This document shows positions 10,062-18,894 of a DNA stretch of 64,000 bases, in pieces. Source of the stretch: Flagellimonas aequoris. Its GTDB lineage: Bacteria > Bacteroidota > Bacteroidia > Flavobacteriales > Flavobacteriaceae. Location of the stretch: assembly GCF_003584165.1 (NCBI RefSeq), contig NZ_QXFJ01000009.1, positions 186,001 through 250,000 of the forward strand. The letters are read 5' to 3'. Made by a program: the position numbers and the translations under genes. Below the pieces are notes generated by a model that had not been told where the DNA came from, did not search any database, and worked only from the letters and a program-made list of their open reading frames with translations. How positions within the stretch are numbered: the stretch's first letter is position 1; each line of letters opens with the position of its first letter.

Positions 10062-10295
10062 TACCTTACATTTAAAACAAGGTCAAATCTAGGGATAAAA
10101 CCCCTCTACAAAAAAACAGATTTCCAAACAACCAAGTTTGCCCCCTCAACGACATTTTCCCTTCCTTTATACAAACCACTGGTTGATTGGAGGTTAACCT
10201 TTGTCGTTTGCGGAAAATAGTGGTGCGGTGTCAAAAACATTCATCATATTTGGTTTCCCTTCTTTTCCTTCGTTGAAAAGAAGTGATTTTACAGT

Positions 10296-10320
10296 TTTTG
10301 GTTTACTTTACAAACCAAAA
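10296..10320. promoter_or_regulatory. Palindrome upstream of the YceI gene
   Basis: A perfect inverted repeat TTTTGGTTT / AAACCAAAA with a 7-nt centre lies 36 bp before the YceI start codon. Its position and symmetry suggest an operator or 5'-leader hairpin for the YceI transcript. The rest of the 295-bp spacer between the histidine kinase gene and this gene (10062-10356) holds no recognisable gene. Confidence 0.4.
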
Positions 10321-10356
10321 CATTAAGAAACTCTACAAACACAAAAAATTAAGAAG

Positions 10357-10917
10357 ATGAAGAAAACACTATTTGCCATTGCCGTGTTGACTGGTCTGAT
10401 GGTATCGGCACAATCCACATGGAAAGCAGATGGCGCACACTCTAAAGTAGGCTTTGCCATCACTCACTTGATGATCTCTGAAGTTGAGGGACATTTCGGC
10501 GAATTTGACATTTCGGCAACGGCCACCGATGCTTTTGAAGAGGTCGAATTCACTGTTGAGATCAAATCCACCAGTGTGGACACCGACAATGAAAGACGAG
10601 ACAACCATTTAAAGAGCCCTGACTTCTTTGATGCGGAAAAATTTCCGTCCATCTCGTTTAAAAGTACCGGTTATGAAAAAACCGGAGACAAAACTTTTAT
10701 GTTGACCGGAGACCTTACCATGCACGGGGTAACCAAGCCCGTGACCTTGGAAGGCAAGGTAAACGGAATCATCACCGATCAGCGCAGCAATAAATTAAAA
10801 GCAGGCCTTAAATTGACCGGAACGGTGAACAGGCTTGAATTTGGTGTGGGGGGAGACACCCCGACCTTGGGCGACGAAGTGGAGATGACCATTAACCTTG
10901 AAATGGCACAACAATAA
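10357..10917 (+). CDS. YceI-family periplasmic lipid-binding-like protein
   Basis: A 186-aa protein with a cleavable signal peptide (MKKTLFAIAVLTGLMVSAQ). The mature part is a YceI beta-barrel: STWKADGAHSKVGFAITHLMISEVEGHFGEFD at the start, then DNERRDNHLKSPDFFDAEKFPSISFKST and GDLTMHGVTKPVTL. YceI proteins bind polyisoprenoid or amide-type lipids in the periplasm. A terminator follows directly, so it is probably monocistronic. The family call is firm, while the physiological ligand is unknown. Confidence 0.93.
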   Translation: MKKTLFAIAVLTGLMVSAQSTWKADGAHSKVGFAITHLMISEVEGHFGEFDISATATDAFEEVEFTVEIKSTSVDTDNERRDNHLKSPDFFDAEKFPSISFKSTGYEKTGDKTFMLTGDLTMHGVTKPVTLEGKVNGIITDQRSNKLKAGLKLTGTVNRLEFGVGGDTPTLGDEVEMTINLEMAQQ

Positions 10918-10942
10918 AAACCGTAACCAAAATATCTTAACC

Positions 10943-10990
10943 AAGTAGAAGGGCAGGCCCAGGTCTTCCCTTCTACTTTATTTTTTATAG
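10943..10990 (+). terminator. Terminator after the YceI gene
   Basis: A perfect 11-bp stem, AAGTAGAAGGG / CCCTTCTACTT (10943-10953 with 10968-10978), has a 14-nt loop and is followed by a T-rich run (TATTTTTTAT). It lies between the YceI and PepSY genes. Confidence 0.85.
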
Positions 10991-11002
10991 AGACCTAACA
11001 AA

Positions 11003-11512
11003 ATGGGAAGAAAATCAGAAAACACTTTTAGGGAATTCCACCGTTACTTGGGATTCTTTTTAGCCGGCATCATGGCCGTTTATGCCATTAGCGGCATCGT
11101 ACTTACGTTTAGAACCACAGACTTCTTGAAAAGCGAGTATGAGGTGAGCACCACTCTGGAACCAAACTTGCAAGAAGAGGCCTTGGGGACCGCTTTGCGA
11201 AGACGTGGCTTTAAAGTGGACAAGACCGAAGGTGATGTAATGTACTTTAATGGTGGAACCTATAACATAAAAACAGGTGAGGCTTCCTATACCGAAAAAC
11301 GCTTGCCCATGATTTTGGAGAACATGAACAAACTCCACAAGATGCACACTGGGAACCCGTTGTTCTGGTTGGGTATTTTCTTTGGAATTGCCCTCTTGTT
11401 CTTTGCCGTATCGGCATTTTTTATGTTCAAGCCCAATGCTCCCATCTATAAAAAAGGACTCTACTTTGCAGTGGCAGGTTTTCTTTTGACCATTGTATTG
11501 TTATTTGTTTAA
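11003..11512 (+). CDS. PepSY-domain membrane protein
   Basis: A 169-aa protein. It has an N-terminal transmembrane helix (YLGFFLAGIMAVYAISGIVLTF, about residues 13-34), a soluble segment with a PepSY-like fold (SEYEVSTTLEPNLQEEALGTALRRRGFKVDKTEGDVMYFNGGTYNIKTGEA), and two C-terminal helices (about 115-135 and 147-169). The layout matches short PepSY-associated TM proteins, reduced relatives of iron-reductase-like PepSY proteins. It stands alone between two terminators. Its function is not known. Confidence 0.75.
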   Translation: MGRKSENTFREFHRYLGFFLAGIMAVYAISGIVLTFRTTDFLKSEYEVSTTLEPNLQEEALGTALRRRGFKVDKTEGDVMYFNGGTYNIKTGEASYTEKRLPMILENMNKLHKMHTGNPLFWLGIFFGIALLFFAVSAFFMFKPNAPIYKKGLYFAVAGFLLTIVLLFV

Positions 11513-11537
11513 CGAATAGGAGTTCCCCAGAAACGAG

Positions 11538-11572
11538 AAAAGCCACCATTGCAGGCGGCTTTTTTTATTTTT
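11538..11572 (+). terminator. Terminator after the PepSY gene
   Basis: The hairpin AAAGCCACC / GGCGGCTTT (one G-U pair) is followed by TTTTTTTATTTTT. Confidence 0.85.
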
Positions 11573-11650
11573 AAAAAGTCCCTTTTCGGACTTGGCAACC
11601 ATAGTCATAGCACTAGGGACCTCCCCTTGCTTAATTGTGTGCCAAAATCT

Positions 11651-12148
11651 TTATGCGGTATGCAAAGCTAGTAACTTTTTAAGCAATGGGATCAACACAT
11701 CTTTTTCCTTTTTAGTAAGAACGGCAATGGAATCTTGCGCTTCTTGAAAACGAAATCCAATAGCCTTGTCAATCAGTTCGATTCCTTTTTTGGTTAGCCC
11801 AGCTTTCTTGATCCTACCATCCGTTGGGTCAGGGGATCTATAGATATGCTCCAGGGCCATCAACCGATCAAGCAAGGCCGTCATGGCCCCAGAAGTAATC
11901 AGCACGGATTGCATGAGCTCTTTAGGGGTCAGTTCAAAAGGCGAACCGGAACGCCTCAATGTGGCCAGTACATCCAAGTCCGTGTAATGAATCCCAAATT
12001 CACCCAAAGATTGGTTGGCTTTCTTTTCCAAACTTTTGCCCAATATCAGGATTCTTCCCACAATATGCATGGCATCGGAATCCAAATCCGGCCGTTCCCG
12101 ATTCCAGTCTGAAATCAAGGAATCGATGATATCAATTTTTTCTTCCAT
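11651..12148 (-). CDS. MarR-family transcriptional regulator
   Basis: A 165-aa winged-helix regulator, taken from the internal ATG (MEEKIDIIDSL). The frame is open to 12208, but that extension runs across the operator palindromes and does not look like MarR. The DNA-binding region includes YTDLDVLATLRRSGSPFELTPKELMQSVLITSGAMTALLDRLMALEHIYRSPDPTDGRI, with the wing Asp-Gly-Arg typical of MarR. Two identical palindromes in the divergent promoter upstream are the obvious binding sites. They suggest autoregulation and control of the neighbouring S41 peptidase gene. Confidence 0.9.
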   Translation of the reverse strand: MEEKIDIIDSLISDWNRERPDLDSDAMHIVGRILILGKSLEKKANQSLGEFGIHYTDLDVLATLRRSGSPFELTPKELMQSVLITSGAMTALLDRLMALEHIYRSPDPTDGRIKKAGLTKKGIELIDKAIGFRFQEAQDSIAVLTKKEKDVLIPLLKKLLALHTA

Positions 12149-12169
12149 CCAAATAAAAATACACCAAAA

Positions 12170-12187
12170 TATCTTTATGTAAAGATA
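12170..12187. promoter_or_regulatory. MarR operator 1 (palindrome)
   Basis: TATCTTTATGTAAAGATA: perfect 8-bp arms around a TG centre. It is identical to the copy at 12210-12227, exactly 40 bp apart, so both face the same side of the helix. It lies between the divergent MarR and S41 genes and would cover the -33 area of a plus-strand promoter whose TACATTTG -7 box is at 12196-12203. Confidence 0.75.
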
Positions 12188-12209
12188 AAAATCGATACAT
12201 TTGACCAAC

Positions 12210-12227
12210 TATCTTTATGTAAAGATA
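12210..12227. promoter_or_regulatory. MarR operator 2 (palindrome)
   Basis: The second exact copy of the 18-bp palindrome. It lies just downstream of the TACATTTG box (12196-12203), near the expected transcription start of the S41 peptidase gene, a position suited to repression. Confidence 0.75.
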
Positions 12228-12260
12228 TATTATCAATCACTCATCATCAAAAAAACAATC

Positions 12261-13607
12261 ATGAGATCAACAGTTTTATTCCTATTCATTTTATTGGTAT
12301 CCAGCAGTTTGACTGCACAAAAGACTCCCTTTGAAAATATACAATCAGAGATTCAACCTGAAGAATTAAAAAAGGACATTGACGTTTGGTTTGATTGGAT
12401 ACATGCCACCCATCCAGACCTGTCCTACACTGTAAAGGACATGGATGTGTTTTACAACAGCATTGCCCAGATCAAGGACAGTATTACACCCCCATTGAAA
12501 GTTTTGGAGTTTTGGAAACGCATTTCGCCACTGAACAGTCAATTATCGGATGGACATACATTTGTTGGCTATATAAACAGCGGCATTGTTGAAGATTACG
12601 TTTCTAAAGGTGGGGTTTTGTTCCCTTTTGAAGTTCTTTTCAATAAAAACAAACTTGTGATCCAATCCTTTATTGATGGAAAACCTACCAATTATAAAGG
12701 CTATCAAATAGTGGAGATCAATACTGTTCCCATCGGTACCATAACGGCTTCATTATTGTCAAGAATCAATGGTGATTCCGAAGAGCACAGAAAAGCACTG
12801 TTGCAAACGAAGTTCGCTATATTTCATATGTTGATGTATGGGGAGCAGAATGAATTCAGTATTAAAATAAGACAAGGAAAAAAAGAGAAAACCATATCCG
12901 TAAGCGGATTATCAATCTTACCGAAACTCTATCGGGAGGAAACCTTTGAAGACAATTTCAACTTTAAGATCTTGGATAGGGACAACGCCGTCCTTACCAT
13001 TAAAAGCTTTTGGTGGGATGATAAAGAAAGATATTATGATTATATGGACAATGCCTTTACTTCCTTAAAAGAAAAGAAAATATCCCATTTGATCATCGAC
13101 ATACGGGAGAATGGAGGCGGCGATGATGAATTTTGGATGAAAGGCATTTTAAAATACATCGCGGATAAACCGTACCGATGGGGTTCAAACTATAAAAAGA
13201 AAATCATTGCAAAATATAGGGATGCCGGGGAAGTCATTGGATCGATCAAAACAGGCGAAATTGATACATTGATCCCTGTAGACATGGACATTACCAATAC
13301 ATTCAAGGGGAAAGTATCGGTATTGATCGGACCCTACACCTATTCGTCCTCCATCTTGTTTGCCAATACCATACAAGACTATTCGTTCGGACAGTTGGTA
13401 GGGGAACCCACCGGGGGCAAAAGTGGTCAAACAGGCTCCATCCAGTTTTTTAAAATGCCCTATTCCGGGCTTATGGCGGTTTCTCCTAGATTTTACTTGG
13501 AACGCCCCAATGGAGGTAATCCGACCGAACCTGTGGTTCCGGACATCGTGATAGATTATGACAAGCTAAATCCAGATGAACTGATTGACAAACTCATTAA
13601 AAAGTAA
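12261..13607 (+). CDS. Exported S41-family peptidase
   Basis: 448 aa from the ATG at 12261, which begins a clear signal peptide (MRSTVLFLFILLVSSSLTAQ). The frame extends upstream to a TTG at 12201, but that would put coding sequence over the operator. The C-terminal S41/tail-specific protease core has HLIIDIRENGGG(D)DEFW and VSVLIGPYTYSSSILFANTIQDY, where the serine in YSSS is the expected nucleophile, followed by GEPTGGKSGQTG. A degenerate PDZ-like part lies in the middle. Such proteins are periplasmic or surface peptidases of unknown substrate. It is divergent from MarR and is probably repressed by it. Confidence 0.85.
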   Translation: MRSTVLFLFILLVSSSLTAQKTPFENIQSEIQPEELKKDIDVWFDWIHATHPDLSYTVKDMDVFYNSIAQIKDSITPPLKVLEFWKRISPLNSQLSDGHTFVGYINSGIVEDYVSKGGVLFPFEVLFNKNKLVIQSFIDGKPTNYKGYQIVEINTVPIGTITASLLSRINGDSEEHRKALLQTKFAIFHMLMYGEQNEFSIKIRQGKKEKTISVSGLSILPKLYREETFEDNFNFKILDRDNAVLTIKSFWWDDKERYYDYMDNAFTSLKEKKISHLIIDIRENGGGDDEFWMKGILKYIADKPYRWGSNYKKKIIAKYRDAGEVIGSIKTGEIDTLIPVDMDITNTFKGKVSVLIGPYTYSSSILFANTIQDYSFGQLVGEPTGGKSGQTGSIQFFKMPYSGLMAVSPRFYLERPNGGNPTEPVVPDIVIDYDKLNPDELIDKLIKK

Positions 13608-13821
13608 AAACCCTCTTTGGTCAGTAAAGATTGGATCAACCATAAGCAATTTGAGGTCTTAGGTTCAATTAGGTAATCCCCAAAATTCCTAGAGTTTTCT
13701 CTAAACCTGGTTTTACAGGATTCTAAGCATGAAATAAATGTTAATTCGGCCTAGACAGGTTATAAAATCTTACAAGATGCACTAACTTGTTGTACTGAAC
13801 ACCGAACTATTTTCCTTTATC

Positions 13822-15216
13822 ATGGGCCATAAGTTTATATTGTTTCCTCATAAAAACGCAATCTTACTTTTGTTGCTATTGGTTTTTGCACAAATGGGTT
13901 TCTCACAGAATGTGGGTGGAATCGTTTTGGACAAAGAATCCGAGGCTCCCTTGGAAAATGTCAATATTTATATTGAAAAGACCATCATTGGGACGACTAC
14001 CAATGAAAAAGGCAAATTCAACTTGCGACTTGATTCGTTCTCGAACCGTCCCGATAGCTTAACGTTCTCCATAGTTGGCTATAAGACTTTGAAGATTGCC
14101 ATCTCAGACCTCAACAGCAAAACAAATAGGATACTGATGTCCGAATTGACCAACGAGTTGGGTGAAGTGATTGTTGGAGGAAAACGAAAATTACAAGAAA
14201 AGCTAAGATACAAGGAACTCTCCTCTCTAAAAAAAGGGGTTTTTGCTTTTGGTTCCACTATAGTTGACGACAAAATATACGTGGTCGGTGGCAGTGAGTC
14301 CTTTACGGAAGATACCATGCGAAAGGCCATAGACAAAGCCAACTCCAAATACATCAACCCAACATACAACCAGGTCTTGAATGAAATGGAACCCAATGGC
14401 TCCAATAACAGTTACAACAACAACTTATTGGTCTATGATTTCGGTTCGGACCAATGGCAGACCACTGACATCAATTTTGAAGACCGCGCACATCATCGGC
14501 TCAATAAGGTTGATAATAAAATTTATGCCCTTGGAGGAAAACGAACAGCTTATAATGGATCCAAGGAATATCTCCTGAACAAGATTGAAATTCTCAGCTT
14601 GGATTCCCTCAAAGTAATCACAGATGATGTCAACCCCCACCAAGCCGTTGATTTTGCCTCATTTGCCTATAAGGACAACTTATTGGTTATGGGTGGTTCC
14701 AATAAAATGACCAAGAACGGACACAAAACTTTTACGGATGCCTGCCATTTTTTTAATATAACCACTGGGTATTGGTATGAGCTTGAAAAAATGACCAAAC
14801 CGAAAGAAACCAATGGGGTCATTATTGAAGACAAGGTCTATTTGATCGGGGGGTTTAATGGTGAGGCACTTTCCGAAATAGAGTCTTTGGACCTTACAAC
14901 GGGCAAATGGAAAAAAGAGGGCAATCTGTTCTACGGAATGGAAAATCCAAGTGTTACCACACATGATGGGTTGATATATATCTTCAATTTTGGCAAACTA
15001 TTTATTTACGACACCCTAAAAGGCTCCTTAAAAGCGTACGATATTGATCTCTTCATAAAAGATCCCAACCTCCACTACCATCAAAACAAACTATATGTAC
15101 TTGGGGGCTATACTGAGGAAAAATACAGCAAAAGTCCTTCTTCAAAACTTTTTGAAATAGATCTGGGTCAGTTGGCTAAAACAAAGATCCAAAATTCGAA
15201 AGATATTAATATGTGA
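13822..15216 (+). CDS. Exported kelch-repeat protein with CarboxypepD_reg-like N-terminus
   Basis: A 464-aa protein. The signal peptide (about residues 1-28, ending FSQ) is followed by a carboxypeptidase-regulatory-like/SusC-plug-type domain (GIVLDKESEAPLENVNIYIEKTIIGTTTNEKGKFNL). At least five kelch blades then have the GG signature: IYVVGGS, IYALGGK, LLVMGGS, VYLIGGF and LYVLGGY. The combination suggests a periplasmic or outer-membrane-associated beta-propeller that binds a partner protein or glycan. The preceding 214-bp spacer shows no gene. No enzymatic motif is seen. Confidence 0.8.
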   Translation: MGHKFILFPHKNAILLLLLLVFAQMGFSQNVGGIVLDKESEAPLENVNIYIEKTIIGTTTNEKGKFNLRLDSFSNRPDSLTFSIVGYKTLKIAISDLNSKTNRILMSELTNELGEVIVGGKRKLQEKLRYKELSSLKKGVFAFGSTIVDDKIYVVGGSESFTEDTMRKAIDKANSKYINPTYNQVLNEMEPNGSNNSYNNNLLVYDFGSDQWQTTDINFEDRAHHRLNKVDNKIYALGGKRTAYNGSKEYLLNKIEILSLDSLKVITDDVNPHQAVDFASFAYKDNLLVMGGSNKMTKNGHKTFTDACHFFNITTGYWYELEKMTKPKETNGVIIEDKVYLIGGFNGEALSEIESLDLTTGKWKKEGNLFYGMENPSVTTHDGLIYIFNFGKLFIYDTLKGSLKAYDIDLFIKDPNLHYHQNKLYVLGGYTEEKYSKSPSSKLFEIDLGQLAKTKIQNSKDINM

Positions 15217-15334
15217 TTCTTAAATTGTATCCATACCACTTAAAAAGTTCGTGCAAATCCACCCAAAGAACCTGAGTCGGTCCTACTTACACTATTTTTA
15301 ATATCTTTCGTTTTTATCGGCCAATTCGGTTCAT

Positions 15335-16453
15335 GTGCATGTAGTACTTTTTTCATACCAATCGGACATCTCCATCTACACATTTTACGGGTGGTGGCAA
15401 CTGGTGGTCTGCCTTTTTGCATTTATTGCCTTAATGGCGATTTGGCACCACATTGGCAAAAATCAAAAAGACTACGGCCCTGTATGGTTGGCCCTTTCTG
15501 TACTATGTTGGGCCTTTTCCGGATTGGTGGAACTTCTCTTTTTGCATGATAACGGCTCAAGTCTCCCCTATAAGGAAGGGCTCCGAAGCGTGTTTTCCTT
15601 GTTGAACAGCCTGTTCATTCTATTGGCGTTGCCTTGGTTCAAATATTTGCCAAAACCTTTTGCTCCATTGATAAAATCCAAGTTTTGGGTCTATATCATC
15701 GGGATTCCGTTCGCCTTCGCCCTATTGCCTACCCTGCATAAGATGTTTTTGGGAAGAACGGCTTCGGCCATCAACGAACTGGATGTCTATTATGCCTTGC
15801 TCACCCTTGTTTTCCTAGGGTTTGTGCTTTGGGAATCCTTCAACAAAAGAAGATTGCCGTTATTGGGCTGGTTGGCCTTGATCACGATTTTGGTCACCTT
15901 ATTGGCACAGGTATATAAACTGATGGACAATACCATCAACCTATTACTGTTCTCTGCCATTTTCAAGACCTCCTTGATCATGCTCTTTTTTGCCTTGGCG
16001 TTGAGCTGGGTGAAGGAACTTACCGAAACGGTCATTCCTGAATCCTACCAATTACAGTTGATTTTTGGAAAATCCAGAAAGACTGTCGGGGCGACCAATC
16101 AAACCATCATCTTCAAAGGATTTCCTGGGAACCAGGATAGAACCGTGCATTTGACCCCTGCCCTATACCGATTGTTCAAAACCTTTGCGGAACGCAAGCT
16201 GTCCACCCCAGAAGGTTGGCTCGAAATCAAGCCCAAAAATTTTGACTCCCAAAAAAACTACGACATCAACGACCATAATGAATTAAAAAGATTGATGGAA
16301 TCCCTGCTCGATGGTCTCTTTGGAAAGAAAAACTGGACCAAGGACAAGCACTTTACCCCTTTAAAAAGCACCTTGTTCGAAATGTCGGAAAACAGGGAAC
16401 GGAAAATTAGGTTGCTCGTGCCCAAAAGCAATATTCATATTGATAATGAATAA
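15335..16453 (+). CDS. Unknown membrane protein with soluble C-terminal domain
   Basis: A 372-aa protein read from a GTG at 15335. Roughly seven hydrophobic helices occupy residues 15-225 (for example WWQLVVCLFAFIALMAIWHHI and LLLFSAIFKTSLIMLFFALALSW). A charged soluble tail of about 145 residues follows, containing HLTPALYRLFKTFAERKL and many lysines. The 7TM-plus-tail shape resembles small sensory membrane proteins, but I recognise no catalytic or DNA-binding motif. A short inverted repeat (TGTCAG/CTGACA) and three tandem ATTCGG-like hexamers lie between this gene and the next. I do not assign a function. Confidence 0.6.
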   Translation: MHVVLFSYQSDISIYTFYGWWQLVVCLFAFIALMAIWHHIGKNQKDYGPVWLALSVLCWAFSGLVELLFLHDNGSSLPYKEGLRSVFSLLNSLFILLALPWFKYLPKPFAPLIKSKFWVYIIGIPFAFALLPTLHKMFLGRTASAINELDVYYALLTLVFLGFVLWESFNKRRLPLLGWLALITILVTLLAQVYKLMDNTINLLLFSAIFKTSLIMLFFALALSWVKELTETVIPESYQLQLIFGKSRKTVGATNQTIIFKGFPGNQDRTVHLTPALYRLFKTFAERKLSTPEGWLEIKPKNFDSQKNYDINDHNELKRLMESLLDGLFGKKNWTKDKHFTPLKSTLFEMSENRERKIRLLVPKSNIHIDNE

Positions 16454-16560
16454 CTTACGTTTCCTTTGTCAGTCCTTCAGTTACTGACATTTTTATATTC
16501 CTTCCGACAATACGTTCCTAATTCGGATTCGGATTCGAAATTGACCGGAAAATCGAATCC

Positions 16561-18174
16561 ATGGTCAGAACCTTATTACTCAGCATTTTATTTCTTTTGG
16601 GCAACACTTCATTTGCCTTTTCCCAAAGCACAGGTTTGGATGAACGCATCAACGATGCCTTTATGCCATTTGCTATTTGGTGGGAAAACTTGATCCTGAT
16701 GGAAATCCCCATTTTTGGGCACGGCATCCCTTTGGTGTTGATGATATTGATATTGGGCGCCCTGTTCTTTACCTTCTATTTTGGTTTTGTGAACATCCGT
16801 CATTTCCCAACAGCCATACAGGTAGTCCGTGGAAAATATGATGACCTGGAGAAGAGTGTACCCAAAATCAAACCCCATGTGTATGAAGTGGATGGGGATT
16901 TGGTGGACACGATTAAGGATGAAGGGCACCTAGGCGAGGTAAACCACTTTCAGGCCCTGGCCACTGCGGTATCCGGCACCGTAGGATTGGGCAACATTGC
17001 TATGGTGGCCGTGGCCATTTCCATTGGTGGGCCGGGTGCCACCTTCTGGATGATCTTAGCCGGACTCTTGGGCATGTCCTCCAAATTTGTGGAATGTACC
17101 TTGGGCGTCAAGTACCGGGATATTGACCAAAACGGGAATGTGTACGGTGGACCCATGTACTATCTGTCCAAAGGTCTAAAAGAAAATGGAATGGCACGGT
17201 TGGGTAGATTCTTGGCAGCCCTCTTTGCCATACTTTGTGTGGGGGCATCCTTTGGTGGTGGCAATGCTTTTCAGAGCAATCAGGCGGCCGCCCAGATCAT
17301 TGAACGCTTTGGGTTAACTGGCGAAGCCTCAGGCAGCATCATTGGTCTCATCTTTGCGCTCTTGGCCGGAATTGTCATCATTGGCGGCATTAAACGAATA
17401 GCCAAGGTAACGGAGAAAGTGGTCCCCTTCATGGCCATTTTATACGTAGGTGCGGCTTTGTTCATCATTTTCTCAAAAATTGAATGGGTTGATGATGCCT
17501 TTGCCGCCATCTTCCGTGAAGCATTTACCCCAAGAGCAACCATAGCCGGGGGCATCATCGGGGTGCTCATCCAAGGTTTTCGAAGGGCAGCCTTTTCCAA
17601 CGAGGCCGGTGCCGGTTCTGCTGCTATTGCACATTCCGCGGTAAATACGGCATTTCCTGCTTCCGAAGGATTGGTAGGCTTGCTGGAGCCTTTTATCGAT
17701 ACCGTACTCATCTGCACCATGACCGCCATTGTCATCATCCTTTTTAACATGGATGGGGTATTTGTATATGGCAATGTGGTGGATGGGCATGCTTTGCTGG
17801 CAGATGGCAGTCGACTGGGTGGGGTCAACATCACCTCCCTGGCGTTTGAAAGTTCCATTCCGGGCTCATCCTATGTTTTGATGCTGGCCGTATGTCTTTT
17901 TGCTTTCTCTACCATCCTTTCATGGTCTTACTACGGATTGCAGTCATGGAAATACCTATTTGGGCGTGGAAAATGGACCGACCTCACCTACAAGATTGTG
18001 TTCTTATTGTTTACCGTACTTGGTGCTGCCATCACGCTGGATGCCGTTATCAAGTTTTCGGATGCCATGATCTTGGCCCTGGTGTTCCCCAATATGATCG
18101 GACTTTTGATCCTGTTCCCTAAGGTGAAAAAGGAATTCGGAAAGTATATGGCTCTTATCCAAAAAGGAAATTGA
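16561..18174 (+). CDS. Alanine/glycine:cation symporter (AGCS family)
   Basis: A 537-aa sodium (or proton):amino-acid symporter. Family signatures are clear: FQALATAVSGTVGLGNIAMVAVAISIGGPGATFWM, VYGGPMYYLSKGL, GGGNAFQSNQAAAQ, and GFRRAAFSNEAGAGSAAIAHSA. An N-terminal hydrophobic segment looks like a signal peptide (ending FAFSQ) before the first true transmembrane helix, a common feature of Bacteroidota members. It should import alanine, glycine or related amino acids. Confidence 0.92.
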   Translation: MVRTLLLSILFLLGNTSFAFSQSTGLDERINDAFMPFAIWWENLILMEIPIFGHGIPLVLMILILGALFFTFYFGFVNIRHFPTAIQVVRGKYDDLEKSVPKIKPHVYEVDGDLVDTIKDEGHLGEVNHFQALATAVSGTVGLGNIAMVAVAISIGGPGATFWMILAGLLGMSSKFVECTLGVKYRDIDQNGNVYGGPMYYLSKGLKENGMARLGRFLAALFAILCVGASFGGGNAFQSNQAAAQIIERFGLTGEASGSIIGLIFALLAGIVIIGGIKRIAKVTEKVVPFMAILYVGAALFIIFSKIEWVDDAFAAIFREAFTPRATIAGGIIGVLIQGFRRAAFSNEAGAGSAAIAHSAVNTAFPASEGLVGLLEPFIDTVLICTMTAIVIILFNMDGVFVYGNVVDGHALLADGSRLGGVNITSLAFESSIPGSSYVLMLAVCLFAFSTILSWSYYGLQSWKYLFGRGKWTDLTYKIVFLLFTVLGAAITLDAVIKFSDAMILALVFPNMIGLLILFPKVKKEFGKYMALIQKGN

Positions 18175-18285
18175 AGCATAAAATGAGTCAAATCTGTAAG
18201 GAACTTGACCTAAACCACGACTGTTACGAAGTTGGGTAAGCCAAGGCACCCACCACTGGAAACTATCAAACTAAATACAACTCGC

Positions 18286-18813
18286 ATGAAAACAAACAAA
18301 TTTCTTTTTGCACTGGCATTCATTGTAATGGCCATGACCCACATCAATGCCCAAAACCTGACCGATATGATTGCGGATTGGGAACGGGCAAAAGCGTACA
18401 CCCAAGAATACATGGAAGCCATGCCGGACGACAAGTTCGACTTTAAGGCAACTCCCGAGGTACGTAGCTTTGCACAGCAAATGTTGCATATTACGGATGC
18501 CAACTACGGCTTTATGGCCGCCATTGCCGCCACCGAAAGTCCAGTGGCGTTCGGGGAATCCGAAAAAACCGAGGACACTTCAAAAACACATGTGATTGAA
18601 TTGGTGAACGCCGGGTACGATTATGTCATTGACGGATTGAAAAACCTATCCGATGACCAATTGGCCGAGTCCGTAAACCTCTTTGGACAATTTGAGATGA
18701 CCAAGGCCAAAGCATTGGACAAAATGTTCGAGCACCAAACGCACCACAGGGGGCAGGCCACCATTTATTTGAGGTTGGCCGGGGTAAAACCACCCAATGA
18801 AAAGCTTTTCTAA
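18286..18813 (+). CDS. DinB-family protein with signal peptide
   Basis: 175 aa from the ATG at 18286, chosen because it begins a signal peptide (MKTNKFLFALAFIVMAMTHINAQ). The open frame further upstream is not convincing. The mature part is a four-helix DinB/YfiT-type bundle with metal-binding histidines in MLHITDANYGF and FEHQTHHRGQATIYLRLAG. Most DinB-like proteins are cytoplasmic thiol-dependent enzymes or damage-induced proteins of unclear role, so export is noteworthy. A strong terminator follows. Confidence 0.85.
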   Translation: MKTNKFLFALAFIVMAMTHINAQNLTDMIADWERAKAYTQEYMEAMPDDKFDFKATPEVRSFAQQMLHITDANYGFMAAIAATESPVAFGESEKTEDTSKTHVIELVNAGYDYVIDGLKNLSDDQLAESVNLFGQFEMTKAKALDKMFEHQTHHRGQATIYLRLAGVKPPNEKLF

Positions 18814-18858
18814 ATATTCCAACTTCGGATGCTGGAATAAAAACGAACATTTATAAAT

Positions 18859-18886
18859 GAAAAAGCCACCGAAATCGGTGGCTTTT
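18859..18886. terminator. Terminator after the DinB gene
   Basis: A perfect 12-bp inverted repeat (AAAAGCCACCGA / TCGGTGGCTTTT) gives a stem with flanking A and T runs, 45 bp after the DinB stop codon. Confidence 0.9.
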
Positions 18887-18894
18887 GCTTTTCT

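Noticed and set aside
12201..12260. Earlier start for the S41 peptidase at the TTG 12201
   Set aside because: It would place coding sequence over the second MarR operator and put about 20 residues before the signal peptide.
16500..16560. Short tandem ATTCGG hexamers before the AGCS gene as a repeat element
   Set aside because: Only three imperfect copies; chance is an adequate explanation.
17280..17858. Antisense open frame (192 codons) opposite the AGCS transporter
   Set aside because: Low-complexity Ala/Met/Ser-rich translation typical of a shadow of a membrane-protein gene.
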